Shown here: positions 1 to 7,966 of the stretch, in pieces
Layout: each line of letters begins with the position of its first letter
Position numbering within the stretch: position 1 is the first letter of the stretch
NCBI RefSeq assembly: GCF_008087345.1
Contig: NZ_ML701735.1
Location: 369,000-432,999, forward strand
DNA length: 64,000 bases
Source of the DNA: Nocardioides caldifontis
Lineage (GTDB): Bacteria; Actinomycetota; Actinomycetes; Propionibacteriales; Nocardioidaceae
Reading direction: 5' to 3'
The notes under the pieces: model-generated
Told to the model about the DNA's origin: nothing
What the model saw: only the letters and a program-made list of their open reading frames with translations
Database searches by the model: none
Position numbers and translations under genes: made by a program

Positions 1-1152
1 GATCTCCTCGCGCAGGATCGCCGACCCGGGCTCGACGTCGAGCAGCACCGTCGGCGCGTAGTAGAAGCCGGCGCCCTCGCCGCGGGAGCCGCCGACGACT
101 GCCTTCGCTCCTGACGAGACCGCGCCTTGCACCAGCTCGTCGACCTTGGAGACGGTGTCCTCGTTGACGAGCGGTCCGACCTGGGTGCCCTCCTCCAGCC
201 CCGGCCCCACCCGCAGCGCGCGCATCCGCTCCGCGAACCGCTGGGAGAACTCCTCCGCCACCGACGCCTCGACGTAGAACCGGTTGGCCGCCGTGCAGGC
301 CTCCCCACCGTTGCGCATCTTGGCGATCATCGCGCCATCGACCGCGGCGTCGAGGTCGGCGTCCGCGAAGACCAGGAACGGCGCGTTGCCGCCGAGCTCC
401 ATCGAGCAGTTGACCACCTGGTCGGCGGCCTCGGCGAGCAGGACCCGACCGACCTCCGTGCTGCCGGTGAAGGAGAGCTTGCGGACGCGCGGGTCGTGGA
501 GCATCGCGGAGACGACCGCACCCGAGCGCCGTGCCGGGAGCACGTTCACGACACCTGCGGGGACGCCGGCCTCCTCGAGGATCGCGGCCATCGCCAGCGC
601 GGTCAGCGGGGTGTCGCTGGCCGGCTTGAGCACGACGGTGCAGCCGGCGGCGAGCGCCGGACCGATCTTGCGGGTGGCCATCGCCGCCGGGAAGTTCCAC
701 GGCGTGACGAGCACGGCGATCCCGACCGGCTGCTGCAGCACGAGGATCCGGTTGGTCCCCGAGGGTGCGGTCTGCACGCTCCCCTGGGCCCGCACGGCCT
801 CCTCGGCGTACCAGCGGAAGAACTCGGCGGCGTACGCGACCTCGCCGCGGGCGTCGGTGAGCGCCTTGCCGTTCTCGCGGGTGACGAGGCGTGCGAGCTC
901 CTCGGAGCGCGCGGTCATCAGCTCCCAGGCCTTCCGCAAGATCTCGGCGCGCTGCCGCGGCGCGGTCGCCGCCCATCCCTCTGCGGCGCGCTCGGCGGCG
1001 TCGACGCAGGCGACCGCGTCCTCGACCGTGCCGTTCGCGACCGAGGCGATCACCTCGCCGTTCGAGGGGTCGAGCACGTCGAAGCGGCCGCCGTCGGACG
1101 CGCCGACCCAGCTGCCGCCGATGTAGAGGTCGGTGGGAGCGTCGTCTGCCAT
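1..1152 (-). CDS. NAD(P)-dependent aldehyde dehydrogenase, GabD-like (C-terminus cut by window edge)
   Basis: The first 384 residues of an aldehyde dehydrogenase are visible; roughly the last 90-100 lie beyond base 1. The ATG at 1152 follows a GGAGG box 6 nt away. Visible motifs are PWNF at residues 151-154, KP at 176-177, FTGS near 228, the general-base Glu in ELGG (252) and the catalytic Cys286 in GEACTAANR. Overall it resembles succinate-semialdehyde dehydrogenase GabD. It is the third gene of an operon with a beta-hydroxyacid dehydrogenase and an M24 protein behind a LacI-type operator. GabD-type enzymes act as sulfolactaldehyde dehydrogenase in the Pseudomonas sulfo-Entner-Doudoroff pathway, so with suyAB nearby that role is a reasonable inference. 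Succinate semialdehyde or another aldehyde remains possible. Confidence 0.85.
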   Translation of the reverse strand, partial: MADDAPTDLYIGGSWVGASDGGRFDVLDPSNGEVIASVANGTVEDAVACVDAAERAAEGWAATAPRQRAEILRKAWELMTARSEELARLVTRENGKALTDARGEVAYAAEFFRWYAEEAVRAQGSVQTAPSGTNRILVLQQPVGIAVLVTPWNFPAAMATRKIGPALAAGCTVVLKPASDTPLTALAMAAILEEAGVPAGVVNVLPARRSGAVVSAMLHDPRVRKLSFTGSTEVGRVLLAEAADQVVNCSMELGGNAPFLVFADADLDAAVDGAMIAKMRNGGEACTAANRFYVEASVAEEFSQRFAERMRALRVGPGLEEGTQVGPLVNEDTVSKVDELVQGAVSSGAKAVVGGSRGEGAGFYYAPTVLLDVEPGSAILREEI

Positions 1153-1183
1153 CGGGTGAACCTCCATGCCGGGAAGGGGCGGA

Positions 1184-2431
1184 TCAGTAGGGGTTGGTGA
1201 CCATCAGCTCATGCGACGGGAACAGCGTGAGGATGCGGGGTCCGTCGGGGGTCACCACGACCTCCTCCTCGAGCCGGGCCGCGGAGAACCCGTCGTCGGC
1301 CGGGCAGTAGGTCTCCAGCGCGAACACCATGCCGGCCTTGAGCTCGATGGGCTCCTTCATGCTGTTGAGCCGCGAGATGATCGGGCGCTCGTGGAGCCCC
1401 AGTCCGAGCCCGTGGCCGAACTGCAGCCCGAAGGCCGCCATCTCGTTGTCGAAGCCGAAGTCCTGCGCCTTGGGCCAGACCGCGGCGACCTGGTCGGTGC
1501 CGACGCCGGGCTTGATCATGTCGATCGCGGCCATCATCCACTCGTGCGCCTTGGTGTAGGCGTCGCGCTGGCTCTGCGTCGCGCTGCCGACACTGAACGT
1601 GCGGTAGTAGCAGGTCCGGTAGCCGTTGAACGAGTGGATGATGTCGAAGAACGCCTGGTCGCCCGGACGGATCAACCTGTCGGTGAAATTGTGCGGGTGA
1701 GGATTGCACCGCTCGCCCGAGATAGCGTTGACGGCCTCGACCTGGTCGGAACCCATCTCGTAGAGCCGCTTGTTGGCGAGCGCGACGATCTGGTTCTCCC
1801 GGATCCCCGGCTTCAGCACCTCGACGATGTCCTGGTAGACCCCGTCGACCATCGCGGCCGCCTGCGTGAGCAAGGTGATCTCGTCCTGGGACTTGATCTC
1901 ACGCGCGTCGAGCATCAGCTGCTGGGCGTCGACGACCGTGAGCCCCTGCCGCTGCATCTCGAACAGGAACGGCGGCTCGACGATGTCCATGCCCACCGGC
2001 ATCTCCGCGACGCCGGCGTCCTCGAGCAGCCCCTTGATCTCGCGCACCGCCGACTCCATCAGCCCCGCGCTCGGCGCCACCGCACCGCGCATCCCCAGCA
2101 TCCCCGGGAGGCAGTTCTCGTCCGGGAGCCAGTTGGAGTAGAGCTTGTGGTGGCGCACCGCCGAGCCGAAGTCCCAGAGCCACGGGTCCTCGTCGGTCCT
2201 GGTGAGCAGCGCGTAGCGGGTCATCTTGTCCCCGAGCGCGCCGCCGATCCAAGTTTGCGTGGTGTACCGGATGTTGTAGAAGTCGAACAACAGGAACGCG
2301 CCGCACTCGCTGCCCTCCAGGGCCGCCCGGGCACGGCCGAGGCGGTACTGCCGCAGCCTCTCGAAGTCGACCCGCTCCTCGTAGTCGACCTGCATGTGCC
2401 CCGGCGCCGACAGGGGCCTCGCGCTGGACAC
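1184..2431 (-). CDS. M24-family (creatinase/aminopeptidase P fold) protein with a variant metal site
   Basis: This 415-residue protein (GTG start at 2431; an alternative ATG lies at 2395) has the two-domain creatinase/Xaa-Pro peptidase fold. Metal-site motifs are recognisable: FFD (D263), FGHGLGLGLHERP (H340), ALETYCP (E373) and ARLEEEV (E388). The second Asp of the canonical D-x10-D pair is Cys274 here (GYRTCYYRTF), so a dinuclear peptidase site is incomplete. Family members include peptidases, creatinase and the DMSP lyase DddP; the substrate cannot be told. It sits 2 bp downstream of the beta-hydroxyacid dehydrogenase and 31 bp upstream of the aldehyde dehydrogenase, in a LacI-box operon, so a catabolic role is more likely than general peptide turnover. 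Confidence 0.75.
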   Translation of the reverse strand: MSSARPLSAPGHMQVDYEERVDFERLRQYRLGRARAALEGSECGAFLLFDFYNIRYTTQTWIGGALGDKMTRYALLTRTDEDPWLWDFGSAVRHHKLYSNWLPDENCLPGMLGMRGAVAPSAGLMESAVREIKGLLEDAGVAEMPVGMDIVEPPFLFEMQRQGLTVVDAQQLMLDAREIKSQDEITLLTQAAAMVDGVYQDIVEVLKPGIRENQIVALANKRLYEMGSDQVEAVNAISGERCNPHPHNFTDRLIRPGDQAFFDIIHSFNGYRTCYYRTFSVGSATQSQRDAYTKAHEWMMAAIDMIKPGVGTDQVAAVWPKAQDFGFDNEMAAFGLQFGHGLGLGLHERPIISRLNSMKEPIELKAGMVFALETYCPADDGFSAARLEEEVVVTPDGPRILTLFPSHELMVTNPY

Positions 2432-2433
2432 GG

Positions 2434-3390
2434 TCAGACCGCCTCGTCCGCTGCGCCGAGGCCGTCGTCGACCTCGACGTTCTCCGGCTTGAGCTCGATC
2501 CCCGAGGCGGCGGCCTGGAGCTCGAGCAGGATCGCGAAGTCCTCGTCGACGCGGCCGCTGCCGATGCTGGCCTGCACGGCCTGTTGGGTCGCGGCGGCCA
2601 CCGGCATCGGTACGTCGAGCTCGCGGGCCGCGGCCATGCCGAGGTCGAAGTCCTTACGCAGCAGGATCGGGGTGAACGTCGGGGTGAAGTCGAGGTTCAC
2701 GAAGGCCGGCGACTTGTAGCGGGTGAACACCGAGCCCATCACCGAGTTGTTGAGGAACTCGAGGAACGCCGCCCGCGGGACGCCGCCCTTCTCGGCGAGC
2801 ACCGTGATCTCCGCGAGCGACTGCGTGACGACGCCCAGCATCAGGTTGTGGCAGATCTTCACCAGCCGCGCCACGTCGCCCTCGCCGACGTAGGTGACCG
2901 ACTTGCCGAGCGGCGTGAGCAGGTGCTCGACGTCGCGGTAGGTCTGCTCCGGCCCAGAGACGACGAGGCTGAGGCCACCGGCGCGGACGACCTTGCCGTT
3001 GCCGCTGACCGGCGCGGCAAGGAAGGCGACACCCCGTTCGTCGCAGGCCGCCCGCATCGCCTCGGAGGAGTCGGTCGACACCGTGGAGCAGTCGACCACC
3101 GTCGCGGGCACCTGCGACGGGTCGGCGAGCAGACCGCCCTCGCCGAGAAGCACCTGCTCGAGGTCGGCAGGGGTAGAGACCATCGTGAAGACCACGTCGA
3201 GTCCGCGCAGGTCGGCGATCGAGTCCGCGACGGCAGCGCCGTGCTCCGTCAGCGGTTCCGCCTTGGCCCGGGTGCGGTTCCAGGCGGTGAGGTCGACCCC
3301 GGCCTTCGCGAGCCGGGTCGCCATCGCGATGCCCATCCGGCCGGTCCCGATCCACCCGACCTTCAGCCGGGGGTGCGCGTTCTCAGTCAT
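2434..3390 (-). CDS. NAD-binding beta-hydroxyacid dehydrogenase (3-hydroxyisobutyrate dehydrogenase family)
   Basis: This 318-residue protein has an N-terminal Rossmann motif GTGRMG (15-20), the substrate-loop motif APVSGN (126-131; usually APVSGG) and the catalytic K178 with N182 in LVKICHNLML. The family includes 3-hydroxyisobutyrate and tartronate-semialdehyde reductases and YihU, the sulfolactaldehyde reductase. I chose ATG 3390; a TTG at 3420 is in frame but lies beyond the LacI-type operator. First gene of the operon with the M24 protein and the aldehyde dehydrogenase. The pairing of a YihU-type reductase with a GabD-type dehydrogenase suggests handling of a 3-carbon aldehyde such as sulfolactaldehyde; this is inference. 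Confidence 0.85.
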   Translation of the reverse strand: MTENAHPRLKVGWIGTGRMGIAMATRLAKAGVDLTAWNRTRAKAEPLTEHGAAVADSIADLRGLDVVFTMVSTPADLEQVLLGEGGLLADPSQVPATVVDCSTVSTDSSEAMRAACDERGVAFLAAPVSGNGKVVRAGGLSLVVSGPEQTYRDVEHLLTPLGKSVTYVGEGDVARLVKICHNLMLGVVTQSLAEITVLAEKGGVPRAAFLEFLNNSVMGSVFTRYKSPAFVNLDFTPTFTPILLRKDFDLGMAAARELDVPMPVAAATQQAVQASIGSGRVDEDFAILLELQAAASGIELKPENVEVDDGLGAADEAV

Positions 3391-3401
3391 CTCTCCGCCT
3401 T

Positions 3402-3415
3402 TGCAATCGTTTGTA
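3402..3415. promoter_or_regulatory. LacI-type operator 1
   Basis: TGCAATCGTTTGTA, centred on CG, lies 12 bp before the ATG of the beta-hydroxyacid dehydrogenase. It fits the box repeated through the island (about TGCAAACGNTTGCA) and probably lets a LacI-family protein repress the dehydrogenase-M24-aldehyde dehydrogenase operon. Confidence 0.7.
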
Positions 3416-3445
3416 GTCAACCGTAGTCCCCCACGCGGAACCGAG

Positions 3446-4543
3446 TCAACGCGGGGTCAGCCTGGCCGCGAGCCAGTCCGCGGTGTAGGGCCGGTGCCAC
3501 GGCGCGACGTTGGCGCACCCGTGGTTCCCGTCCTCCAGCATCAGCAGCTCGGTGGGGCCACCGGCGGAGTCGCGCATCAGCTCGGCGTGCTGCCAGGGGA
3601 TCAGCCGGTCCTGCCGCCCGAAGACGATCAGCAGCGGCGCGGTGATCTGCTGGGCGACACCTTCGAGCGACAGCGTGTGCGCGATGCGGCGGGCGCCGGC
3701 GTCGTCGGCCGCGCGCGAGCGCACCTCGAACGTCTCCCGGGTCAGCTGCGGCAGCCCGTCCCAGCACGCCCCGAAGTCCCACGGGCCTGCCAGCGACACG
3801 CACGCCTTCACCCGGTCGCCCAGGGCCGCGGCGACGCGCGGGGCGTAGTAGCCGCCGAGGCTGACGCCCCACACCGCGACCCTCGAGCCGTCGAGCTCGG
3901 GCATGCCGTGCACGGCGTCGAGAATCGCCTCCGCCACCGGCGACCAGTCACCCCGGATCGGCAGGTCATACTCTGCCTCGCCCTGCCCCGGGCCGTCCAC
4001 GCTGAGGGTGGCCATCCCCCTGGCCAGGAAGGTGTCCTCGGTCGAGCGCAGCTCCTCCTTGGTCGAGTCCAACCCGGAGAGCAGGACGACGACAGGGTGC
4101 GGCCCTTCCACCGGCGGCAGCCGCAGGACGCCCGCCAGAGCGGTCGACTCGAACGGGAGCTGCACCTTGCGTCCCGGCGGGTCGAGGTGCGGCAGCGCCG
4201 CGTCGAGGCAGGTGACGGCACGACGGTGCGCCTCGCGCATCTGCGCGACGTCCTCGACGAAGACGAACTTGGCGAAGTGGAAGTAGACCGCCGCCTGCGC
4301 GAGGTGCTGGCCCGCGGAGAGCGTCCGCCCCTGGTCGAGGGCGCGCCGGCCGAGCTCCTCGTGCTCGAGCCCGACCGCGCTCCAGGCGGAGCACCACTCG
4401 CTCCACCGGCGGATGCCGGAGGTGACCCGTTGGAAGTCGGAGACCGTCACACCGTTGGTCGTGAAGCGCGGGGCCCAGTTGCTGATCGCGGACGCGACCC
4501 GCTCGTCTTGGTCGATGACGATCCACCTCCCTGTCTGGCGCAC
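3446..4543 (-). CDS. alpha/beta hydrolase with N-terminal helical domain
   Basis: A 365-residue alpha/beta hydrolase if GTG 4543 is the start. The triad is visible: nucleophile S228 in GVSLGG, D312 in GRQDRLIP and H341 in GNHG; an oxyanion-region motif SGLDSTKEE lies near 156-164. The roughly 120-residue helical N-terminal region and this layout resemble 2,6-dihydroxypseudooxynicotine hydrolase and FrsA-like enzymes, which cleave C-C or ester bonds. The start is uncertain: a GGGAGG box near 4530 has no in-frame ATG/GTG/TTG just after it, and GTG 4543 lies only 4 bp from an operator. Single gene, divergent from the substrate-binding-like gene, with two LacI boxes between them. Substrate unknown; ester or C-C hydrolysis of the inducing compound is possible. 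Confidence 0.75.
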   Translation of the reverse strand: MRQTGRWIVIDQDERVASAISNWAPRFTTNGVTVSDFQRVTSGIRRWSEWCSAWSAVGLEHEELGRRALDQGRTLSAGQHLAQAAVYFHFAKFVFVEDVAQMREAHRRAVTCLDAALPHLDPPGRKVQLPFESTALAGVLRLPPVEGPHPVVVLLSGLDSTKEELRSTEDTFLARGMATLSVDGPGQGEAEYDLPIRGDWSPVAEAILDAVHGMPELDGSRVAVWGVSLGGYYAPRVAAALGDRVKACVSLAGPWDFGACWDGLPQLTRETFEVRSRAADDAGARRIAHTLSLEGVAQQITAPLLIVFGRQDRLIPWQHAELMRDSAGGPTELLMLEDGNHGCANVAPWHRPYTADWLAARLTPR

Positions 4544-4547
4544 TGAG

Positions 4548-4561
4548 TGCAATCGAGTGCA
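4548..4561. promoter_or_regulatory. LacI-type operator 2
   Basis: TGCAATCGAGTGCA has perfectly paired TGCA arms and a central TCGA. It abuts the putative start of the alpha/beta hydrolase and lies 90 bp (centre to centre) from operator 3 in the same divergent promoter region. Confidence 0.65.
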
Positions 4562-4637
4562 GCCTCCGGTGGTCTCGCTCGGCCTGTCAAGAGGGGCCGC
4601 TCCCCGGCGCCTCGGTCGGACACGGCCGGTTCTCATC

Positions 4638-4651
4638 TGCAATCGCTTGCA
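4638..4651. promoter_or_regulatory. LacI-type operator 3
   Basis: TGCAATCGCTTGCA lies 28 bp before the start of the substrate-binding-like gene, whose operon also contains an MFS carrier and LacI-1. Together with operator 2 it would allow one repressor to control both divergent units. Confidence 0.75.
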
Positions 4652-4679
4652 GTAGCATGCCGCGACCGGAGGAGGTCCC

Positions 4680-5636
4680 GTGGTCACCGAGCTCGTCGTG
4701 GGGTCGTTCACGAGGTCCGTGCTGCTCGCGACGGCAGCCCGGGCCGGAGCCCTCGAGGAGGTCGGACTCCGGGTGCGGGAGGTGCCGGTCGCTTCGTCGC
4801 CCGCCCAGTTCCGGTCCTTGCTGGACGGCGAGCTCGACGTGGCGCTCACCAGCCCGGACAACGTGATCGCCTACCGGTTCAGCCCGGGCAACCCGCTCGG
4901 GGCGACCGCCGACGTCGCCATCGTCTCCGCGGTCGACCGCGGGCTCGGCCTGGCGCTCTACGGCCGGCCGGGACTCGCCGCGGAGGGGTTGCGCGGAGCG
5001 ACCGCCGGCGTCGACGTGCCGACCTCCGGCTTCGCGCTGGCGATGTACGCGCTGGCCGAGGCGCTCGGCGTCCGCCGAGAGGAGTACGACGTGGTAGCGC
5101 TCGGGTCCACACCACGCCGCCTCGAGGCGTTGCGGGAGGGGCGGTGCGACGTCACGATGCTCAATGCCGGCAACGAGCTCGTCGCGGAGGACGCGGGGTG
5201 CGTGCGGCTGGCCTCGGTCGCCGAGCACTGCGCGCCGTACCTCGGGACGGTGGTCGCGGTCGCCGGCACCGCCCACCTCGAGGACGCCCGGCTGCTCGCG
5301 GCCTCGCTCCGGTGGACCGCCCGGCAGATCGTGGGAGGGGAGCTCGCCGAGATGGCAGCGGACGAGGCCGCGAAGACCCTGTCCCTCACCCCCGAGCTGG
5401 CACAGCGCTACGTCGAAAGGCTGCGCGACCCGGACGAGGGACTCGTGGTGGACGACGAGGTGGACGTCGAGGCCCTCGGCACCCTCGTCGGGCTGCGCCG
5501 GCGCCACCTGCCGGAGCAGGTCGACGGGACCGACGTGCTCGCTGGTGCCCTCGAGCCGGGCTCCGGACTTGTTGTCACACCGACCGGACTTGTTGTCACA
5601 CCGATCAGAACGCGGCGCGACGGCAAGGATGGCTGA
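4680..5636 (+). CDS. SsuA/NMT1-type ligand-binding protein without export signal
   Basis: A 318-residue protein starting at GTG 4680, 4-5 nt after GGAGGAGG. The sequence shows the type-2 periplasmic-binding fold of nitrate/sulfonate receptors, for example the typical LLDGELDVALTSPDN segment near residue 48. It has no signal peptide or lipobox: it begins directly with the first strand (TELVVGSFTRS), so the product should be cytoplasmic. Such soluble forms may be ligand sensors, enzymes of the 4,5-dihydroxyphthalate decarboxylase type, or receptors that lost export. The last 20 residues contain a duplicated GLVVTP encoded by a 21-bp tandem repeat. The stop overlaps the next gene by 8 bp, and the operon continues with MFS-1 and LacI-1. 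Confidence 0.6.
   Translation: MVTELVVGSFTRSVLLATAARAGALEEVGLRVREVPVASSPAQFRSLLDGELDVALTSPDNVIAYRFSPGNPLGATADVAIVSAVDRGLGLALYGRPGLAAEGLRGATAGVDVPTSGFALAMYALAEALGVRREEYDVVALGSTPRRLEALREGRCDVTMLNAGNELVAEDAGCVRLASVAEHCAPYLGTVVAVAGTAHLEDARLLAASLRWTARQIVGGELAEMAADEAAKTLSLTPELAQRYVERLRDPDEGLVVDDEVDVEALGTLVGLRRRHLPEQVDGTDVLAGALEPGSGLVVTPTGLVVTPIRTRRDGKDG
5563..5604. repeat. perfect 21-bp tandem duplication
   Basis: Two identical adjacent 21-mers (5563-5583, 5584-5604), each containing ACTTGTTGTCACACCGA, lie inside the 3' end of the substrate-binding-like gene, 25 bp before the MFS-1 start. They use CTT and GTT codons that are rare in this GC-rich sequence. Confidence 0.9.
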
Positions 5637-6819
5637 GCCGCGCCGCTCCCCTGCCCCGCTCCGGTTCCTGCAGGTCACCACGTTCGTCAGCACGTTCGAC
5701 CGGTTCGCGATGCCTCCGCTCCTGGTCACCATCGCGGCCGACCTGGACGCGCAGCTGTCGTCGGTGGTGCAGGCTGCGGGGGTCTACTTCCTGACCTACG
5801 GGTTGCTGCAACCCTTCTGGGGCGTCGTGTCCGACCGGCTGGGCCTGGTGCGGACCATGCGGCTCACGCTGGCGCTCGGCGCGATGGCGACGATCGCGTC
5901 GGCGGCCGCGCCATCGGTCCTGCTGCTCGCCGTGGCGCGCGCTTGCGCCGGCGGCTTCTTCGCCGCGGCGTACCCCTCCAGCCTGATCTACCTCGGTGAC
6001 ACCGTCGCGCCCGAGCGGCGGCAGGGATCGATCGCGAAGCTGATGGTGGGCGTCGCCCTGGGCACGGCGTCGGCCTCCGCGGGCGCCGGGCTCCTCGCGG
6101 ACATGCTCTCCTGGCGGCTGACGTTCGTCCTCACCGGGCTCTGCGCCCTCGCGACCGCCGTCGCCCTCGGGCGGCTGGCGGAGCCGGGCGTGACGCGAAC
6201 GCACACGAGCGCCCTGGCGCCCCTGCTGGTCGTGCTCAGGTCGCGCGTCGCCGTGTTCGTGCTCGCGATGGCGTTCCTCGAGGGCGCGGTCCTCCTCGGA
6301 GTCCTCACGCTGCTGCCTGCCGCGGTCGAGGCCTCCGGCTCATCGGCAACCCTCGCCGGCGCGGTGACCGCGGTCTACGGCGCATCGGTCTTCCTCGGCG
6401 CCACGCTTGTCGGTCGACTGTCGCGCACCCAGCACCCTGCGCGCCTCATCGCGCTGGGCGCGTCGTCGGCTCTGCTGGCGAGCACCGTCATGGCGGTGTC
6501 GCAGACGCCCTGGGCGGGGGCCGCAGCGGCGACGCTGCTCGGGATCGGGTGGGCGTCGATGCACTCGTCCCTGCAGACGTGGGCGACCGAGGTCCTTCCG
6601 GACGTGCGCGCCACGATCGTCTCGCTCTTCGCCGGCGCGCTCTTCGTGGGCAGCTCGGTCGCCGCGGTGCTCGTCTCCGACCTCGCCGAGCAGGAGCGGT
6701 ACCGGGTGATCTTCCTCGCTGCGGCGCTGGTCACGCTGCCGCTCGGCGTCGCCGCCGCCGGCGGCCGGGCCCGCTGGCGGCGCCGGGGCAAGGGACCCGA
6801 GCCGGGCGTGGTGACGTGA
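5629..6819 (+). CDS. MFS transporter 1
   Basis: A 396-residue major-facilitator protein with about 12 hydrophobic segments and the loop 2-3 signature in GVVSDRLGLVRTMRL. ATG 5629 overlaps the upstream stop by 8 bp, and an open frame further upstream is not needed. It probably exports or imports an organic anion of the pathway, but MFS sequence alone does not show the substrate or direction. It is the second gene of the unit controlled by operator 3, 44 bp ahead of LacI-1. One of three MFS carriers in the island; they are not close copies of one another by eye. Confidence 0.85.
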   Translation: MAEPRRSPAPLRFLQVTTFVSTFDRFAMPPLLVTIAADLDAQLSSVVQAAGVYFLTYGLLQPFWGVVSDRLGLVRTMRLTLALGAMATIASAAAPSVLLLAVARACAGGFFAAAYPSSLIYLGDTVAPERRQGSIAKLMVGVALGTASASAGAGLLADMLSWRLTFVLTGLCALATAVALGRLAEPGVTRTHTSALAPLLVVLRSRVAVFVLAMAFLEGAVLLGVLTLLPAAVEASGSSATLAGAVTAVYGASVFLGATLVGRLSRTQHPARLIALGASSALLASTVMAVSQTPWAGAAAATLLGIGWASMHSSLQTWATEVLPDVRATIVSLFAGALFVGSSVAAVLVSDLAEQERYRVIFLAAALVTLPLGVAAAGGRARWRRRGKGPEPGVVT

Positions 6820-6863
6820 CTACCGTGCCCGCGCGCAGCGGCAGGGGGCGGGGCGCGCCTAGG

Positions 6864-7895
6864 ATGCCTGGCGTGGCGAACCCGACCCTGCGCGACGTGG
6901 CCGAGGCTGCGGGCGTGCACGCGGCGACGGCGTCCCGGGCTCTCAACCCCGAGACCCGCGGGCTCGTCAACGCCGAGACGGCGCGCCGGGTCATGCGGGC
7001 GGCGGAGTCGCTGGGCTACGTGCCCAACCCGATCGCACGCAGCCTCAAGACCGCGCGGAGCCGCACGATCGGGATGGTCCTCCCAGACCTGATGAACCCG
7101 CTCTTCCCACCGATCGTCCGCGGCGTGCAGGACGTGCTGCGCGAGGCCGGCTACAGCGGGCTGATCGTCAACACCGACAACGACCCGGGGGTCGAGCGCT
7201 CGCAGGTGGGCTCGCTGTTGTCGTGGCACGTCGAGGGGCTGATCGTCGCGACCGCCCTCCTCGAGCACCCGCTGCTGGAGGAGCTGCACAAGCAGAAGGT
7301 CAAGATGGTGCTGGTCAACCGGCGTCCCGAGAAGGTCGAGCTCCCGACGGTCACCCCCGACGACGCCGGCGGCGTCGAGATGGCCGTGCGCCACCTCGCG
7401 GGGCTGGGCCACCGCCGGATCCTCCACCTGGCCGGACCGCAGACGACGTCCACCGGCGTGATCCGCGCCCGGGCCTTCTCCCACGCCGTCCGCGACCTCG
7501 GGCTCGAGACCGACCCCGCGCTCGTCGAGCGCTGCGAGTACTGGAGCGAGGACGAGGGGGCGCGCGCGCTCACCGCGGTGCTCGACCGCGGCACGGAGTT
7601 CACGGCGGTCGTGGCCGGCAACGACCTCATCGCGCTCGGCTGCTACGACGTCTTCGCCACAAGAGGGCTGAGATGCCCCGACGACATCAGCGTGGTCGGG
7701 TTCAACGACATGCCGTTCCTCGACAAGCTCCGCCCGCCGCTGACCACCGTGAGCGCACCGCACCACCAGATCGGCGTCGAGGCGTGCCGGATGCTGCTCG
7801 AGGCGATCTCCGAGAAGGCACGTCCGGCCCGCTCGGTGCTCCTCCCCGTCTCCCTCGTCGCTCGCGGCTCCACGGCGGCTCCGACCTCGCGCTGA
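6864..7895 (+). CDS. LacI-family transcriptional repressor 1
   Basis: A 343-residue regulator. The N-terminal helix-turn-helix (TLRDVAEAAGVHAATASRAL, residues about 6-25) and the hinge NPIARSLKTARSRTIGMVLPD are typical of LacI/GalR proteins, followed by a periplasmic-binding-like sensor domain ending near SVVGFNDMPF. ATG 6864 is used; GTG 6873 is an alternative. It lies 44 bp downstream of MFS-1 and is probably co-transcribed from the operator-3 promoter, giving autoregulation. It is one of two LacI proteins that could bind the ten boxes listed here. The effector is unknown; a sugar-like or sulfonated metabolite would fit. Confidence 0.9.
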   Translation: MPGVANPTLRDVAEAAGVHAATASRALNPETRGLVNAETARRVMRAAESLGYVPNPIARSLKTARSRTIGMVLPDLMNPLFPPIVRGVQDVLREAGYSGLIVNTDNDPGVERSQVGSLLSWHVEGLIVATALLEHPLLEELHKQKVKMVLVNRRPEKVELPTVTPDDAGGVEMAVRHLAGLGHRRILHLAGPQTTSTGVIRARAFSHAVRDLGLETDPALVERCEYWSEDEGARALTAVLDRGTEFTAVVAGNDLIALGCYDVFATRGLRCPDDISVVGFNDMPFLDKLRPPLTTVSAPHHQIGVEACRMLLEAISEKARPARSVLLPVSLVARGSTAAPTSR

Positions 7896-7936
7896 GGGCA
7901 TGCCGCCTTGACAAGCCCCGGCTTGCACCAGAGGCT

Positions 7937-7950
7937 GCCAATCGTTTGTA
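7937..7950. promoter_or_regulatory. LacI-type operator 4
   Basis: GCCAATCGTTTGTA, centred on CG, lies 16 bp upstream of the MFS-2 start. It is weaker than the other boxes on the left arm but has the same centre and right arm as operator 1. It would control the MFS-2 / TauE-like operon. Confidence 0.6.
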
Positions 7951-7966
7951 GCCGAAGAGGGGTGCC

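Noticed and set aside
1166..2719. Plus-strand open frame of about 517 codons
   Set aside because: Antisense to the M24 gene, with biased composition and no recognisable domain.
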